Assembly (NCBI RefSeq): GCF_017498525.1
Contig: NZ_CP071796.1
Coordinates: forward strand, 2,480,001-2,544,000
Direction: 5' to 3'
Length of the DNA stretch: 64,000 nucleotides
From: Ottowia testudinis
GTDB taxonomy: Bacteria > Pseudomonadota > Gammaproteobacteria > Burkholderiales > Burkholderiaceae_C
Part shown: positions 44,912 to 54,881 of the stretch, piece by piece
How the letters are laid out: the number at the start of each line of letters is the position of its first letter
How positions within the stretch are numbered: the first letter of the stretch is position 1
Translations under genes and position numbers: made by a program
Notes under the pieces: generated by a model
The model's database searches: none
What the model saw: only the letters and a program-made list of their open reading frames with translations
Told to the model about the DNA's origin: nothing

Positions 44912-45694
44912 GTGAGAATCGCGCTCGGCATCAGTTATCTCGGCACGGCCTACCAGGGCTGGCAAAGCCAGCCATCGGGGCAAACCGTTCAGGACAAGCT
45001 TGAAGCAGCGCTGGCGGCGTTTGCCACCGCCCCCGTCGGCACGCTGTGCGCCGGCCGCACCGATGCCGGCGTGCATGGTCTGATGCAGGTGGTGCATTTC
45101 GACACCGACTTGGTGCGCGAACCCTTCTCCTGGGTGCGCGGCACCAACCGCTTTCTGCCGCCCGACATCGCGGTGCAGTGGGCCACGCCCGTGCAAGACG
45201 CTTTTCACGCCCGCGCCAGCGCCCTCGCCCGCCGATACACCTACGTGATGCTTGAGTCGCCCGTGCGGCCAAGCGTCGATGCGGGGCGCGTGGGCTGGGT
45301 GTTCCGCGCGCTCGATGCAGCTGCCATGCAGCGCGCGGCGGCTCTGTTGATCGGCGAGCACGATTTCACCTCGTTTCGCGCCAGCGCCTGTCAGGCGCTC
45401 ACACCCGTCAAGCAGTTGCGGCATATCGGCATCAACCGGCGCGGCGCCTACTGGCGCTTCGACTTCGAGGCCAATGCTTTTTTGCACCACATGATCCGCA
45501 ACATCATGGGCTGTCTGGTCGCCGTCGGTCAGGGTCTGCAACCGCCCGAATGGATGGGCGAGGTGCTGGCCGCGCGCGACCGCGATGCCGCGGCGCCCAC
45601 CTTCTCGCCAGACGGACTGTACTTTCTTGGCCCGCGCTACGACGCGCATTGGGGTCTGCCCGAGCGCACCGCAGCCTATGATGGCCTGCCATGA
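44912..45694 (+). CDS. truA: tRNA pseudouridine38-40 synthase
   Basis: A 260-residue TruA starting with GTG 44912 ([18 protein letters not shown]), with AAGG upstream. The catalytic Asp51 is in [10 protein letters not shown]. Other conserved parts are [14 protein letters not shown] and [13 protein letters not shown]. It converts U38-U40 of the anticodon stem to pseudouridine. The stop overlaps the trpF start by four bases (ATGA), beginning the tightly coupled truA-trpF-trpB-trpA run. Confidence 0.96.
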   Translation: MRIALGISYLGTAYQGWQSQPSGQTVQDKLEAALAAFATAPVGTLCAGRTDAGVHGLMQVVHFDTDLVREPFSWVRGTNRFLPPDIAVQWATPVQDAFHARASALARRYTYVMLESPVRPSVDAGRVGWVFRALDAAAMQRAAALLIGEHDFTSFRASACQALTPVKQLRHIGINRRGAYWRFDFEANAFLHHMIRNIMGCLVAVGQGLQPPEWMGEVLAARDRDAAAPTFSPDGLYFLGPRYDAHWGLPERTAAYDGLP

Positions 45695-46410
45695 GCGCGC
45701 ACTGCTCCAACCCCTCCCGCACCCGCATCAAGATCTGCGGCCTGACGCGCGAAGCCGACGTTGACGCCGCCGTGGCTGCCGGTGCCGACGCGATCGGTTT
45801 CGTGCTGTACCCCAAAAGCCCGCGCTTCGTCACGCCACAGCGCGCCGGCGAGTTGGCGCGCCGGCTGCCACCGATGGTCACGCCAGTGCTGCTGTTCGTC
45901 AACGAGGATGCTATCAATATAGAAGCTGCTTGCGCTTATGTATCGGGCGCTACACTGCAATTTCATGGCGATGAATCGGCCACCGCATGCCAGCGGGCCG
46001 CGCGAGCCACCGGCCGTTTTTTTTGGCGCGCGGCGCGCATTCCCAAAAGCGATGTCAGCGGGTTTGACTTGGTAAAATTCGCCCACGCTTTTCAGTCCGC
46101 GCAAGCCATCCTGCTCGATGCCCACGTCGAAGGCTATGGCGGCGGCGGAGAGACATTCGATTGGTCACGCCTGCCTCCAAACGTTCCCGCTCACCTCGTC
46201 TTGTCTGGTGGGCTCACACCTGCAAACGTGGGCGCCGGCATGGCCGCGCTGCGCGGCCGGGGCATCTCGCTCGCGGTTGACGTTTCCTCCGGCGTCGAGG
46301 CCGATGGCCCCGATGGCAAGCCGCGAAAAGGCATCAAGGACGCCGACAAGATTCACCAATTCGCCGCCGCCGTGCGCGCGGCGGATGCTCAATTTTCCAT
46401 AGCACCATGA
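45691..46410 (+). CDS. trpF: Phosphoribosylanthranilate isomerase
   Basis: A 239-residue TIM barrel. The catalytic Cys16 lies in KICGLT, a helper Asp in VDVSSGVE, and the phosphate loops include [11 protein letters not shown]. It catalyses the third step of tryptophan synthesis. It overlaps truA and trpB by four bases on each side. Residues about 73-88 ([15 protein letters not shown]), in the helix before LQFHGDE, are encoded by an in-frame R1 repeat, yet barrel length is normal, so the repeat replaced or was tolerated in a surface helix. Confidence 0.95.
   Translation: MSAHCSNPSRTRIKICGLTREADVDAAVAAGADAIGFVLYPKSPRFVTPQRAGELARRLPPMVTPVLLFVNEDAINIEAACAYVSGATLQFHGDESATACQRAARATGRFFWRAARIPKSDVSGFDLVKFAHAFQSAQAILLDAHVEGYGGGGETFDWSRLPPNVPAHLVLSGGLTPANVGAGMAALRGRGISLAVDVSSGVEADGPDGKPRKGIKDADKIHQFAAAVRAADAQFSIAP
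45908..45956. repeat. R1 dispersed repeat inside trpF
   Basis: ATGCTATCAATATAGAAGCT then GCTTGCGCTTATGTATCGGGCGCT. A diverged copy in frame within the coding sequence. Confidence 0.6.
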
Positions 46411-47672
46411 TCGACTATCAACAGCCCGACCCCAGTGGGCACTTTGGCCGCTACGGCGGCAGCTTCATCAGCGAAACGCTGACCTACGCCATCAATGAGC
46501 TGCGCGACGCGTACGCCAAGTACCAGCACGACCCCGAGTTCCGGGCCGAATTTCATCACGAGCTGGCACATTACGTTGGCCGCCCCTCGCCCGTCTACCA
46601 CGCCGCGCGCACCAGCCGCGAGCTGGGTGGCGCGCAGATTTACCTCAAGCGCGAAGACCTCAACCACACCGGCGCGCACAAGATCAACAACGTCATCGGC
46701 CAGGCCATGCTGGCGCGCCGCATGGGCAAGCCGCGCGTCATTGCCGAGACAGGCGCCGGCCAGCACGGCGTGGCCACCGCCACCATCTGCGCGCGCTACG
46801 GACTGCAATCCGTGGTCTACATGGGCAGCGAGGACATCAAGCGCCAAAGCCCCAACGTCTATCGCATGAAGCTGCTCGGCGCCACGGTGGTGCCCGTCGA
46901 ATCGGGCAGCAAAACGCTGAAAGACGCGCTGAACGAAGCCATGCGCGACTGGGTCGCCAACGTGGACAACACCTTCTACATCATCGGTACCGTGGCCGGC
47001 CCGCACCCCTACCCGATGATGGTGCGCGATTTTCAAAGCGTGATCGGCCAGGAATGCCTGAAGCAAATGCCCGAGATGCTGGCAGCGCTTGGCATTGCCG
47101 CGCAACAGCCCGATGCCGTGATCGCCTGTGTGGGCGGCGGCAGCAACGCCATGGGCATCTTCCACCCCTACATTCCGCATGAAAAAACGCGCCTGATCGG
47201 CGTCGAAGCCGCCGGCGAAGGGCTGGACAGCGGCAAGCACTCCGCCAGTCTGCAGCGCGGCTCCAGCGGCGTGCTGCACGGCAACCGCACCTACATCCTG
47301 CAGGACGACAACGGCCAGATCACCGAGACGCACAGCATTTCGGCTGGCCTCGACTACCCCGGCGTCGGCCCCGAGCACGCCTGGCTGAAAGACATCGGCC
47401 GCGCCGAATACGTCGGTGCCACCGACGCCGAGGCCCTGGCCGCCTTCCACCACCTGTGCCGCACGGAGGGCATCATCCCCGCGCTCGAATCCAGTCACGC
47501 CTTTGCCTACGCCATGAAGCTCGCGCCCACGATGCGGCCCGATCAATCCATCCTGGTCAACTTGTCGGGCCGGGGCGACAAGGACATCGGCACCGTGGCC
47601 GATCTGGACGGCGTGGAGTTCTACGACCGCCCCTCCATGCGCGGCCACGTGGTGAAGGGGGCTAAGCCATGA
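46407..47672 (+). CDS. trpB: Tryptophan synthase beta chain
   Basis: A 421-residue TrpB starting at an ATGA overlap with trpF. PLP-binding Lys92 lies in [10 protein letters not shown]. The Gly/Ser phosphate loop is [10 protein letters not shown], and [15 protein letters not shown] is a further hallmark. It condenses indole with serine to make tryptophan, receiving indole from TrpA through a tunnel. Length and motifs are standard. Confidence 0.97.
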   Translation: MIDYQQPDPSGHFGRYGGSFISETLTYAINELRDAYAKYQHDPEFRAEFHHELAHYVGRPSPVYHAARTSRELGGAQIYLKREDLNHTGAHKINNVIGQAMLARRMGKPRVIAETGAGQHGVATATICARYGLQSVVYMGSEDIKRQSPNVYRMKLLGATVVPVESGSKTLKDALNEAMRDWVANVDNTFYIIGTVAGPHPYPMMVRDFQSVIGQECLKQMPEMLAALGIAAQQPDAVIACVGGGSNAMGIFHPYIPHEKTRLIGVEAAGEGLDSGKHSASLQRGSSGVLHGNRTYILQDDNGQITETHSISAGLDYPGVGPEHAWLKDIGRAEYVGATDAEALAAFHHLCRTEGIIPALESSHAFAYAMKLAPTMRPDQSILVNLSGRGDKDIGTVADLDGVEFYDRPSMRGHVVKGAKP

Positions 47673-48541
47673 GCGCGCCAGGCCGCCCCCAAGCGTCGGG
47701 TTCAGACGCGCGCAGCGCGGACGATCGTCCGGCGCACCGCATTGCCGCCACCTTTGCCGCGCTACAAGAAAAAAAGCGCACCGCGCTGATCCCGTATGTC
47801 ACGGCAGGATTTCCGTATGCCGACATCACGCCGGCGCTGATGCACGGCATGGTCACCGCTGGGGCCGACGTGATCGAGCTGGGCGTGCCTTTTTCCGACC
47901 CCAGCGCCGACGGCGCCGTGATCCAGAAAGCCGGCGACCGTGCATTGGCACTGGGCATTGGCCTGACTCAGGTGCTGGCCATGGTGAAAACCTTCCGCGA
48001 CAAGGACACCAAGACCCCGGTCGTGCTGATGGGCTACGCCAACCCGGTGGAGCGCTATGACCAGTGCCATGGCGGCGATGCCTTCATCCGCGATGCCGCC
48101 GCCGCGGGCGTTGACGGCTTGCTGATCGTCGACTACCCGCCCGAGGAGTGCCGCGAGTTCGCATCCAAACTCAAGGCCCAGGGCATGGACCTGATCTTTC
48201 TGCTGGCCCCCACCTCCACCGATCAGCGCATGCAGCAGGTGGCCGAGGCGGCCAGCGGCTATGTGTATTACGTGTCGCTCAAGGGCGTCACCGGGTCGGG
48301 CGCGCTCAACACGGCCGAGGTGGAGGCCATGCTGCCGCGCATCCGCCAGCACGTGCAGGTGCCGGTCGGGGTCGGCTTTGGCATCCGAGACGCAGCCACC
48401 GCCCAGGCCATTGGCCGGGTGGCCGATGCGGTGGTCATCGGCAGCCGGCTGATCCAGGTCATCGAAACCCAGCCGCACGAGCGCGTGGTGGCAGCGGCGA
48501 TGGACTTTCTGCGGCCGATCCGCGCTGCGCTGGACTCATAA
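47669..48541 (+). CDS. trpA: Tryptophan synthase alpha chain
   Basis: A 290-residue TrpA. The catalytic Glu is in [15 protein letters not shown] and the other catalytic acid region is [13 protein letters not shown]. The phosphate-binding end is GVGFGIRDA. It cleaves indole-3-glycerol phosphate to indole for TrpB. The start overlaps the trpB stop by four bases. The first ~22 residues (Ser/Arg/Asp-rich) are an extension relative to E. coli TrpA. Confidence 0.96.
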   Translation: MSAPGRPQASGSDARSADDRPAHRIAATFAALQEKKRTALIPYVTAGFPYADITPALMHGMVTAGADVIELGVPFSDPSADGAVIQKAGDRALALGIGLTQVLAMVKTFRDKDTKTPVVLMGYANPVERYDQCHGGDAFIRDAAAAGVDGLLIVDYPPEECREFASKLKAQGMDLIFLLAPTSTDQRMQQVAEAASGYVYYVSLKGVTGSGALNTAEVEAMLPRIRQHVQVPVGVGFGIRDAATAQAIGRVADAVVIGSRLIQVIETQPHERVVAAAMDFLRPIRAALDS

Positions 48542-48568
48542 TCCCGCTATCAATCAAGGAGTTTTGCC

Positions 48569-49444
48569 ATGAGCTGGCTCGAAAAACTGCTGCCGCCCAA
48601 GATCCAGAAAACCGAGGACGGCGCCGAGCGCCGGCAGGTGCCCGAAGGCCTGTGGATCAAATGTCCCGAGTGCGACACGGTGCTCTACAAGACGGATCTG
48701 GAGGGCAACCAGAACGTCTGTCCGCATTGCGGACACCACCATCGCATCGGCGCGCGCGAGCGGCTCAACGTCTTCCTCGACCACGAGGGACGCTACGAGA
48801 TCGGGCAGGAAGTCGTGCCAGTCGATGCGCTCAAATTCAAGGACAGCCGCAAATACCCCGAGCGCATCAAGGAGGCGATGGAAAACACCGGCGAGACCGA
48901 TGCGCTGGTGGTCATGGGCGGCGCCGTGCACTCGATCAGCGTCGTGGCGGCGGCGTTCGAGTTCGACTTCATGGGTGGCTCGATGGGCAGCGTGGTGGGC
49001 GAGCGCTTCGTGCGCGGCGTCGAAACCGCCATTGAGCAGAAGGTGCCCTTCATCTGCTTCACGGCCACTGGCGGCGCGCGCATGCAGGAAGGCCTGCTCA
49101 GTCTGATGCAGATGGCCAAGACCAACGCCGCCCTCACCCGCCTGGCCAAAAAGGGGCTGCCCTACATCAGCGTGCTGACCGACCCGACCATGGGCGGCGT
49201 GTCGGCCGGCTTCGCCTTCGTCGGCGATGTGGTGATTGCCGAGCCCAAGGCGCTGATCGGCTTCGCCGGCCCGCGCGTGATCGAAAACACGGTGCGGGTC
49301 AAGCTGCCCGAGGGGTTTCAACGCGCCGAATTCCTGCAGACCAAGGGCGCGGTCGATTTCATCTGCGACCGGCGTGAGCTGCGTGAGAAGGTGGCCAAGG
49401 TGCTGGCCATGCTGCAAAGGCAGCCGGCCGACGCGGTCCAATGA
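48569..49444 (+). CDS. accD: Acetyl-CoA carboxylase carboxyltransferase beta subunit
   Basis: A 291-residue AccD. The four-Cys zinc ribbon is at Cys32, 35, 51 and 54 ([19 protein letters not shown]), followed by the carboxyltransferase domain with [16 protein letters not shown] and [15 protein letters not shown]. With AccA it moves the carboxyl group from biotin to acetyl-CoA to form malonyl-CoA. AAGGAG lies before the ATG, 27 bases after trpA. In many Burkholderiales folC follows; here the order breaks into repeats. Confidence 0.96.
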   Translation: MSWLEKLLPPKIQKTEDGAERRQVPEGLWIKCPECDTVLYKTDLEGNQNVCPHCGHHHRIGARERLNVFLDHEGRYEIGQEVVPVDALKFKDSRKYPERIKEAMENTGETDALVVMGGAVHSISVVAAAFEFDFMGGSMGSVVGERFVRGVETAIEQKVPFICFTATGGARMQEGLLSLMQMAKTNAALTRLAKKGLPYISVLTDPTMGGVSAGFAFVGDVVIAEPKALIGFAGPRVIENTVRVKLPEGFQRAEFLQTKGAVDFICDRRELREKVAKVLAMLQRQPADAVQ

Positions 49445-49553
49445 TCCCCCCTGAGGCGCCTGCGGCGCCATCCCCCCCAGGGGGACAACGCTGGCGCTCG
49501 GGGGGACCCCGAGCACGGCGTTTCCGCGTGGCCTGCTCCGCGGCCTTTGGTTG
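49441..49553. repeat. R2 dispersed repeat, copy 3
   Basis: CCCCCCTGAGGCGCCTGCGG..CCCCCCAGGGGGA, then GTGGCCTGCTCCGCGGCC. It starts at the accD stop codon and is adjacent to an R1 copy. Confidence 0.7.
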
Positions 49554-49556
49554 ACG

Positions 49557-49608
49557 AATTTGGCGCTGGCGCTTAGCAGACGCGCGCGAGCAGCTATTAA
49601 ATCAGCAG
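49557..49608. repeat. R1 dispersed hairpin repeat
   Basis: TTTGGCGCTGGCGCTTAGC then GCGCGCGAGCAGCTATTAAA. It fills the gap between the convergent accD and yggT genes. Confidence 0.7.
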
Positions 49609-49615
49609 CATCCGT

Positions 49616-50185
49616 TTAACCTGCCAGCACCGCCGCGCCGGCGCCCCACAGGCTGGCCTGCAGCGAACCGAGCACGATGCTCAGCACCTGCAGCGAGACG
49701 ATCAGCACCAGCGGCGACAGATCGATGCCGCCCACCAGCGGAATCACCTTGCGCAGCGGCGCCAGCAGCGGCTCGCTGAGGCGCTCGAACACGTCGGACA
49801 CCGGCGTGCGGTTCTGCATCCACGACATCACCGCCGCGACGATGATCACCGCCGTCGCCACCGACACCGCCAGCTTGGCCACCCCCAGCAACGCCAGCAC
49901 CGGCAGCACGCTCCAGCGCGCCACGCCCAGCAGACCCATCAGCGCCGCGTACTGCAGCAGCTTGAGCAGCCACGCGGCCAGCAGGCTGGCCATATCGAGC
50001 TGATGGCCTGGCGGCACCACACGCTGCAGCGGCAACACCAGCCAGTCCGACAGCGCCTGCACGAAGCGCCCCACCGGGTTGCCCAACGGCAACCGGCGCC
50101 AGCGCATGTACAGCCGCAACAAGCAGGCGCCGCCGATCAGCGTGACGGCCACTTCGATCAGGAAGGTGAGAATTTGATACAGCAT
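49616..50185 (-). CDS. YggT family membrane protein
   Basis: A 189-residue protein with two YggT repeats, each with paired membrane helices and an amphipathic link (NPVGRFVQALSDWLVLPLQ and TPVSDVFERLSEPLLAPLRK). ATG 50185 gives MLYQILTFLIEVAV, a normal YggT start; the longer frame upstream is antisense to the next gene. YggT proteins are small envelope proteins of unclear function, linked in some bacteria to osmotic shock, K+ uptake or cell division. Confidence 0.88.
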   Translation of the reverse strand: MLYQILTFLIEVAVTLIGGACLLRLYMRWRRLPLGNPVGRFVQALSDWLVLPLQRVVPPGHQLDMASLLAAWLLKLLQYAALMGLLGVARWSVLPVLALLGVAKLAVSVATAVIIVAAVMSWMQNRTPVSDVFERLSEPLLAPLRKVIPLVGGIDLSPLVLIVSLQVLSIVLGSLQASLWGAGAAVLAG

Positions 50186-50308
50186 GCCAGCGATGGGGTG
50201 GATTTGTTCACGGCCGCGCGGCCGAAAGCAGTTCCAAAGTTTGCATGCATGCGATGATAGCCAGCTGTCGCTTCGCGGCCTTGTCGCGGCCGCCACGGGC
50301 GCTGTCCT

Positions 50309-50968
50309 ATGGCCCGATCCATGTCCTCTCCAAATCCATTGACCCTCTCCTCGCTGCCGCTGTTTCCGCTCGGCGCGGTGCTGTTTCCGGGCGGCGTGAT
50401 GCCGCTGCGCGTGTTCGAGGTGCGCTATCTCGACATGGTCGGCAAGTGCCACCGCGCCGGCGCGCCGTTTGGTGTGGTGGCGCTGTCGCAGGGGCAAGAG
50501 GTGCGCACCCCGGGGGCGCCGCAAGAGCAATTGCAACCCGTCGGCACGCTGGCGCACGTGACCGCGCTGGAGCAGCCGCAGCCCGGCCTGCTCTTGGTGC
50601 AGTGCCGTGGCGAGCAGCGCTTTCGCGTTGATCGCCCCAGCCAGCTCAAGCACGGCTTGTGGATCGCCGATGTCACGCTGCTGGCGCACGACGTGACCCT
50701 GGGCATCCCCGACGATCTGCAGCACACCGCCCGCGCGCTGCGGCAGGTGCACGCCAACCTGCGGGTGCAATCGCCCAGCGCGCCGGTACCGGTGGGCAGC
50801 GCCGCCGACTACGACGACTGCGCCTGGGTCGCCAACCGCTGGTGCGAGCTGCTGCCGCTGCCCACCACCACCAAGCAGCGCCTGATGAGCCTGGACAACC
50901 CCTTGATGCGGCTCGAACTGGTGGCCGACATGCTGTCGAAAACGGGCATCGGCGTGGCCGAGGGCTGA
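50309..50968 (+). CDS. Lon substrate-binding (LON) domain protein
   Basis: A 219-residue stand-alone LON/PUA-like domain without the AAA+ or protease parts of Lon. It starts LPLFPLGAVLFPGGVMPLRV, the universal LON motif, and continues EVRYLDMVGKC. Such proteins are widespread and their role is unproven; peptide binding or adapter activity is suggested by the domain. ATG 50309 is used; ATG 50321 is equally possible. Divergent from yggT. Confidence 0.9.
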   Translation: MARSMSSPNPLTLSSLPLFPLGAVLFPGGVMPLRVFEVRYLDMVGKCHRAGAPFGVVALSQGQEVRTPGAPQEQLQPVGTLAHVTALEQPQPGLLLVQCRGEQRFRVDRPSQLKHGLWIADVTLLAHDVTLGIPDDLQHTARALRQVHANLRVQSPSAPVPVGSAADYDDCAWVANRWCELLPLPTTTKQRLMSLDNPLMRLELVADMLSKTGIGVAEG

Positions 50969-50975
50969 GCCGCCA

Positions 50976-51033
50976 TCGCTATATTTAGCATAGCTGCTCG
51001 CGCTTGATAAATAAGCGCCAGAGCCATTTTTAC
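50976..51033. repeat. R1 dispersed hairpin repeat
   Basis: TTTAGCATAGCTGCTCGCGC, loop, then TAAGCGCCAGAGCCATTTT. It lies between two convergent genes and could serve both transcripts. Confidence 0.75.
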
Positions 51034-51034
51034 G

Positions 51035-52876
51035 TCAAAACCTGACCGGCCGCGCCTGGTATTCCGGCACCCGCTCGACCAGCCAGCCGCGTAGCACCGC
51101 CGCATCCGGCGCCCCGCCAGCGGCCGCCAGCCACGCCTCGACGGTTTCGGCCACCTCATCCGCCGGCGGCGCCACCTTGGCCACGCGCAGCTTGGGGTGC
51201 GGCGTGGGCTCGGTGGTTTCGTCGTCAGCCAGCAGTTCCTCGTACAGCTTTTCGCCGGGGCGCAGGCCGGTGAAGGCGATCGGCACCTCGGCCTCGGTCT
51301 TGCCCGACATGCGGATCAGCAGCCGCGCCAGCTCGGCGATCTTGACCGGCTCGCCCATGTCCAGCACGAAGATCTGGCCCGACTGGCCCATCAGCCCGGC
51401 CTGCAGCACCAGCTGCGCGGCCTCGGGAATGGTCATGAAGTAGCGCACGATGTCCGGGTGCGTCACCGTCACCGGGCCGCCCTGCGCGATCTGCGCGGTG
51501 AACAGCGGCACCACCGAGCCGCTGGAACCCAGCACGTTGCCAAAGCGCACCGACACGTACCGCGTCGCCGCGTGCCGTGCCGCCACTGCCTGCACCACCT
51601 GCTCGGCCAGGCGCTTGCTGGCGCCCATCACGTTGGTCGGGTTGACGGCCTTGTCGGTCGAGATCAGCACAAAGCGCGCCGCCCCCACCTCGCCGGCCAC
51701 GCGCGCGGCGTTCAGCGTGCCCAGCACGTTGGTGCGCAGCGCCTCGATCTCGTTACCGGTTTCCATCAGCGGCACATGCTTGTAGGCGGCGGCATGCAGC
51801 ACCACGCTGGGGCGGTGCTCGAAGGCGATGGCGCGCAGGCGCTCGGCCTCGCGCACGTTGGCGGTGTAGTACACACCGCGCATCTGCGGAAAGCTGCGCT
51901 GCAGCGCCTGCTCCAGCCGGTAGGTGGCGAATTCGGACACGTCCACGCACACCAGCTTGGCCACGCCGAAGCGCGCCACTTGCCGACACAGCTCGGCGCC
52001 AATGGAGCCGCCGGCACCGGTCACCAGCACCGTCTGGCCGCTGAACAGGCCACTTAGGCCCTGCGCGTCGAGCTGCACTGGCGTGCGGCCCAGCAGATCT
52101 TCCAGCCGCACCTGGCGCAGCGACGCGGCCGCGCCGGGCGCCAGCAGCTCGTCGGCCGTGGGCAGCGTCAGCAGGTTCAGGCCCGCGCCCGACCAGCGCA
52201 GCATGACCTCGCGCCGCAGCGGCGTGCCGGGCGCGCTGGCCAGCAGCGCGGTGGCGGCGTGCTGGCCGCGCGCCACTTCGTCCAGCGCCGCCACGCCGCC
52301 CAGCACGCGCACGCCCTGCAAGGTGCGCCCCACGTCCTGCGCGTGCGGCGAGACGATGCCCACCACCTGCCAGCCGGCCACGCCTTTCAGCGTGCGCAGC
52401 GCCTGATCCGCTTCGTCGATCGTGCCCACGATCAGCAGCGGCTGCGCCGAAGCGGTGGGCCGCGCCTGCGTGCGCGTGTACTCGGTCAGCGAGCGCCACG
52501 CCGCGCGCGCGCCGGCCAGCAGCAGCAGCGCCAGCAGCGCGCCGATGACCAACACCGAGCGCGGAAAACCGTTGATGCGCAGCCCCAGCACCAACGCCGC
52601 CGTCAGCACCGCGCCCAGCGCCACGCCGGCCGCCAGGTGGCGCAGATCGGCCAGGCTGACATGGCGCCACGACTGGCGCGGCACGCGCGCCGCCAGCAGC
52701 CCGGCGGCCATGCAGGCCAGCGCGACCGGCGTGGTCTGCAGCGCCTGATCCCAATACGGCTGCGGCACGGTAAGGTTGAAGCGCAGCCAGAACGCCGCCC
52801 ACCAGGCCAGTGCCAAGAGCGGCAAATCGACCCACCAGCTCTTGCTGCGCAGGCTGCGCCACAGCTCGCTCAGCAT
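51035..52876 (-). CDS. Membrane nucleotide-sugar 4,6-dehydratase (WbpM/PglF/FlaA1 long type)
   Basis: A 613-residue protein with four N-terminal membrane helices, a CoA-binding-like linker (LLIVGTIDEADQAL) and a C-terminal SDR domain. NAD binds at TGAGGSIG near 287; the active-site region STDKAVNPTNVMGASK lies near 405-420, with Met-Gly-Ala-Ser-Lys in place of Tyr-x-x-x-Lys as in WbpM. These enzymes convert UDP-GlcNAc to the 4-keto-6-deoxy sugar, the first step to bacillosamine, QuiNAc or FucNAc. The aminotransferase, phosphoglycosyl transferase and acetyltransferase in this cluster fit that pathway. Confidence 0.92.
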   Translation of the reverse strand: MLSELWRSLRSKSWWVDLPLLALAWWAAFWLRFNLTVPQPYWDQALQTTPVALACMAAGLLAARVPRQSWRHVSLADLRHLAAGVALGAVLTAALVLGLRINGFPRSVLVIGALLALLLLAGARAAWRSLTEYTRTQARPTASAQPLLIVGTIDEADQALRTLKGVAGWQVVGIVSPHAQDVGRTLQGVRVLGGVAALDEVARGQHAATALLASAPGTPLRREVMLRWSGAGLNLLTLPTADELLAPGAAASLRQVRLEDLLGRTPVQLDAQGLSGLFSGQTVLVTGAGGSIGAELCRQVARFGVAKLVCVDVSEFATYRLEQALQRSFPQMRGVYYTANVREAERLRAIAFEHRPSVVLHAAAYKHVPLMETGNEIEALRTNVLGTLNAARVAGEVGAARFVLISTDKAVNPTNVMGASKRLAEQVVQAVAARHAATRYVSVRFGNVLGSSGSVVPLFTAQIAQGGPVTVTHPDIVRYFMTIPEAAQLVLQAGLMGQSGQIFVLDMGEPVKIAELARLLIRMSGKTEAEVPIAFTGLRPGEKLYEELLADDETTEPTPHPKLRVAKVAPPADEVAETVEAWLAAAGGAPDAAVLRGWLVERVPEYQARPVRF

Positions 52877-52901
52877 GATGGCTCCAGCGGGATACCGAAA
52901 C

Positions 52902-52961
52902 GATTAAATATCAAATTCATAGCAGCTTGCGCTGGTCTGGCGGGCGCTGTGGGCCTTTTTT
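52902..52961. repeat. R1 dispersed repeat
   Basis: AAATTCATAGCAGCTTGCGC, loop, then GGGCGCTGTGGGCC. Between the dehydratase and sugar transferase genes. Confidence 0.65.
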
Positions 52962-53584
52962 CATGTTGACTTCTCCCGCACCCACAACGCCCGCGCCGTG
53001 TCGAGCAGGATGCGCGCATCGCCGCCCAGGCTGCGCCGCGCCACGTAATCCAGGTAATAGCGCTGCTTGATCGGCATCACCTGCTCGACGTAGGTGCGTT
53101 CGGGGTTGCTGCTGGCGGCCAGCAGGCGCTCTTCATCGCGGAACTCGATCGCCGCGCGGTCGGTGATGCCCGGGCGCACGCTCAGAATCTGCTGCCGCAC
53201 CTCGTCCGCATACAGCGCCATGTAGCGCGGCACCTCGGGGCGCGGGCCGACCAGGCTCATGTCGCCGCGCAGCACGTCGATCAGCTGCGGCAGCTCGTCC
53301 AGCTTGGTGCGCCGCAGCCAGCGGCCGGCGCGCGTGATGCGCGCATCGCCCCCGGCCGTGACCTGCGGGCCGGCGCCGTCGTGCAGGCGCATGGTGCGGA
53401 ACTTGTGGATGCGAAACAGCGCCCCGCCCCGCCCCACGCGCTGCTGCCTGAACAGCGCCGGGCCAGGTGAATCGAGCCGGACCCACAGCGCGATGGCGGC
53501 CATCAACGGCAGCGCCAGCGGCAGCGCGGCCAGCGTCAGCGCCAGGTCCATGGCGCGCTTGGCGGCGGCACTGGCGGCTTTCAC
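52961..53584 (-). CDS. Undecaprenyl-phosphate sugar phosphotransferase (short, PglC-like bacterial sugar transferase)
   Basis: A 207-residue monotopic phosphoglycosyl transferase. After one re-entrant helix (DLALTLAALPLALPL) come DSPGPALFRQQRVG, FRIHKFRTMR, TKLDELPQLIDVLRGDMSLVGPRPE and a C-terminal segment, all typical. It moves sugar-1-phosphate from UDP-sugar to undecaprenyl phosphate, starting glycan assembly. GTG 53584 (KAASAAAKRAMDL) is chosen since KR lies just before the helix as in homologues; the 26 extra upstream codons are translated from an R1 repeat. Small size fits PglC rather than WbaP. Confidence 0.88.
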   Translation of the reverse strand: MKAASAAAKRAMDLALTLAALPLALPLMAAIALWVRLDSPGPALFRQQRVGRGGALFRIHKFRTMRLHDGAGPQVTAGGDARITRAGRWLRRTKLDELPQLIDVLRGDMSLVGPRPEVPRYMALYADEVRQQILSVRPGITDRAAIEFRDEERLLAASSNPERTYVEQVMPIKQRYYLDYVARRSLGGDARILLDTARALWVREKST

Positions 53585-53598
53585 GCGTGCAGACTTCT

Positions 53599-53653
53599 CA
53601 TTTTTTGATAGCTGCTCGCGCTTGCCAGACAAGCGCCGCAGCCCCAAAACACT
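53599..53653. repeat. R1 dispersed hairpin repeat
   Basis: TTTTTTGATAGCTGCTCGCG, CTTGCCAGACAAGCGC, GCAGCCCC. If translated it gives the false N-terminus of the sugar transferase frame. Confidence 0.8.
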
Positions 53654-53669
53654 TGAAACCACGATGCGC

Positions 53670-54827
53670 TCATCGCACGCAGGCGCGCAGCGCGGCGATG
53701 ACGCGCGACTGCTCCTCGTCCGTCATCGCGGTGAACAGCGGGATGCTGAACATGTGCTGATAAGCGCGTTCGGCGACCGGAAACTGCTCGGGCACAAGCG
53801 CATACCGATCGCGCCAATACGGCTGCCGGTGCAGCGGCACGTAATGCACGCTGGTGCCGATGCCGGCATCGGCCAGCGCCTGGATCACTTCGTCGCGCGT
53901 CACGCTCGCCGCATCCGACAGGCGCGGCACGAACAGGTGCCAGGCGTGGGCGTCGCCGGCCGGTGCGGCGGCGGGCAGCGTCAAGGGCAGGTCTTGCAAC
54001 TCGGCCAGATAGCGCGCCGCCAATTGTTGGCGCCGCTGCACGAACCCGGGCAGCCGCTGCAACTGCACGCGGCCCAGCGCGCCGGCCATGTCGGTCATGT
54101 TGTATTTGAAACCGGGCGCGACGATTTCGTAATACCACGCGGGCGTGGTGCTGGTGAAGCGGTCGAACGCGTCGCGGCTGATACCGTGCAGACGCATGAC
54201 CTTCATGCGGGCGGCCAGGGCTTCGTCTTTCGTGACCACCATGCCGCCCTCGCCGGTGGTCATGGTCTTGTTGGCGTAGAAGCTGAACACGGCGGCAGCG
54301 CTGGGCAGCTGGCCGACGAGTGCTCCGTTTGTTGTAGTGGGCAGCGCGTGTGCCGCGTCTTCGACCACCTTCAGGCCGTGCCTGCCGGCAATGGCGAAGA
54401 TGGCCGCCATGTCGCACGCCACACCGCCGTAGTGCACGGGCAGGATCGCTTTGGTTCGGGGGGTGATAGCCGCTTCTATCTTGGCCGGGTCGATGTTGAG
54501 CGTGACCGGGTCAACGTCCACCAGGACCGCATCCGCGCCCAGGTAGCGCGCCACCTCCACCGTGGCGGTGAAGGTGAGCGTGGGCGCGATCACCTCGTCG
54601 CCCGGGCCGATGCCGATGGCTTCCAGGGCCAGGTGCAGCCCGGCGGTGGCTGAGTTGACGGCGATGGCATGCACGCCGCCGCCCAGGTAGGCGGCGAATT
54701 CCTGCTCGAACGCCTTCGTCTCCGGCCCCGTGGTCACCCAGCCCGAGCGCATGGCGCGCGCCACGGCGTCGATCTCGGCCTCGGTGATGTCGGGGCGGGC
54801 GAAGGGTAGAAAAGCCGGTGAATTCAT
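53670..54827 (-). CDS. DegT/DnrJ/EryC1 family PLP-dependent sugar aminotransferase
   Basis: A 385-residue aminotransferase. PLP Lys187 is in [14 protein letters not shown], with [11 protein letters not shown] and EDAAHALPT as cofactor-binding signatures. It transfers an amino group to a keto-sugar, and the 4-keto product of the dehydratase in the same cluster is the natural substrate (PglE/WbpE-like role, inferred). ATG 54827 ([14 protein letters not shown]) is preferred; an ATG at 54857 adds ten residues encoded by R1 sequence. Next to it lies a GT2 gene in the same direction. Confidence 0.92.
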   Translation of the reverse strand: MNSPAFLPFARPDITEAEIDAVARAMRSGWVTTGPETKAFEQEFAAYLGGGVHAIAVNSATAGLHLALEAIGIGPGDEVIAPTLTFTATVEVARYLGADAVLVDVDPVTLNIDPAKIEAAITPRTKAILPVHYGGVACDMAAIFAIAGRHGLKVVEDAAHALPTTTNGALVGQLPSAAAVFSFYANKTMTTGEGGMVVTKDEALAARMKVMRLHGISRDAFDRFTSTTPAWYYEIVAPGFKYNMTDMAGALGRVQLQRLPGFVQRRQQLAARYLAELQDLPLTLPAAAPAGDAHAWHLFVPRLSDAASVTRDEVIQALADAGIGTSVHYVPLHRQPYWRDRYALVPEQFPVAERAYQHMFSIPLFTAMTDEEQSRVIAALRACVR

Positions 54828-54834
54828 GATCGGA

Positions 54835-54881
54835 AAATGCCGCCAGCGCTTGTCCATCCAGCGCGAGCAGCTATGATTTTG
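54835..54881. repeat. R1 dispersed hairpin repeat
   Basis: GCCGCCAGCGCTTGTCC, then AGCGCGAGCAGCTATGAT. It supplies a misleading upstream ATG for the aminotransferase. Confidence 0.75.

Noticed and set aside
53585-53662. 26-codon N-terminal extension of the sugar transferase
   Set aside because: It is translation of an R1 repeat; homologues start a few residues before the membrane helix.
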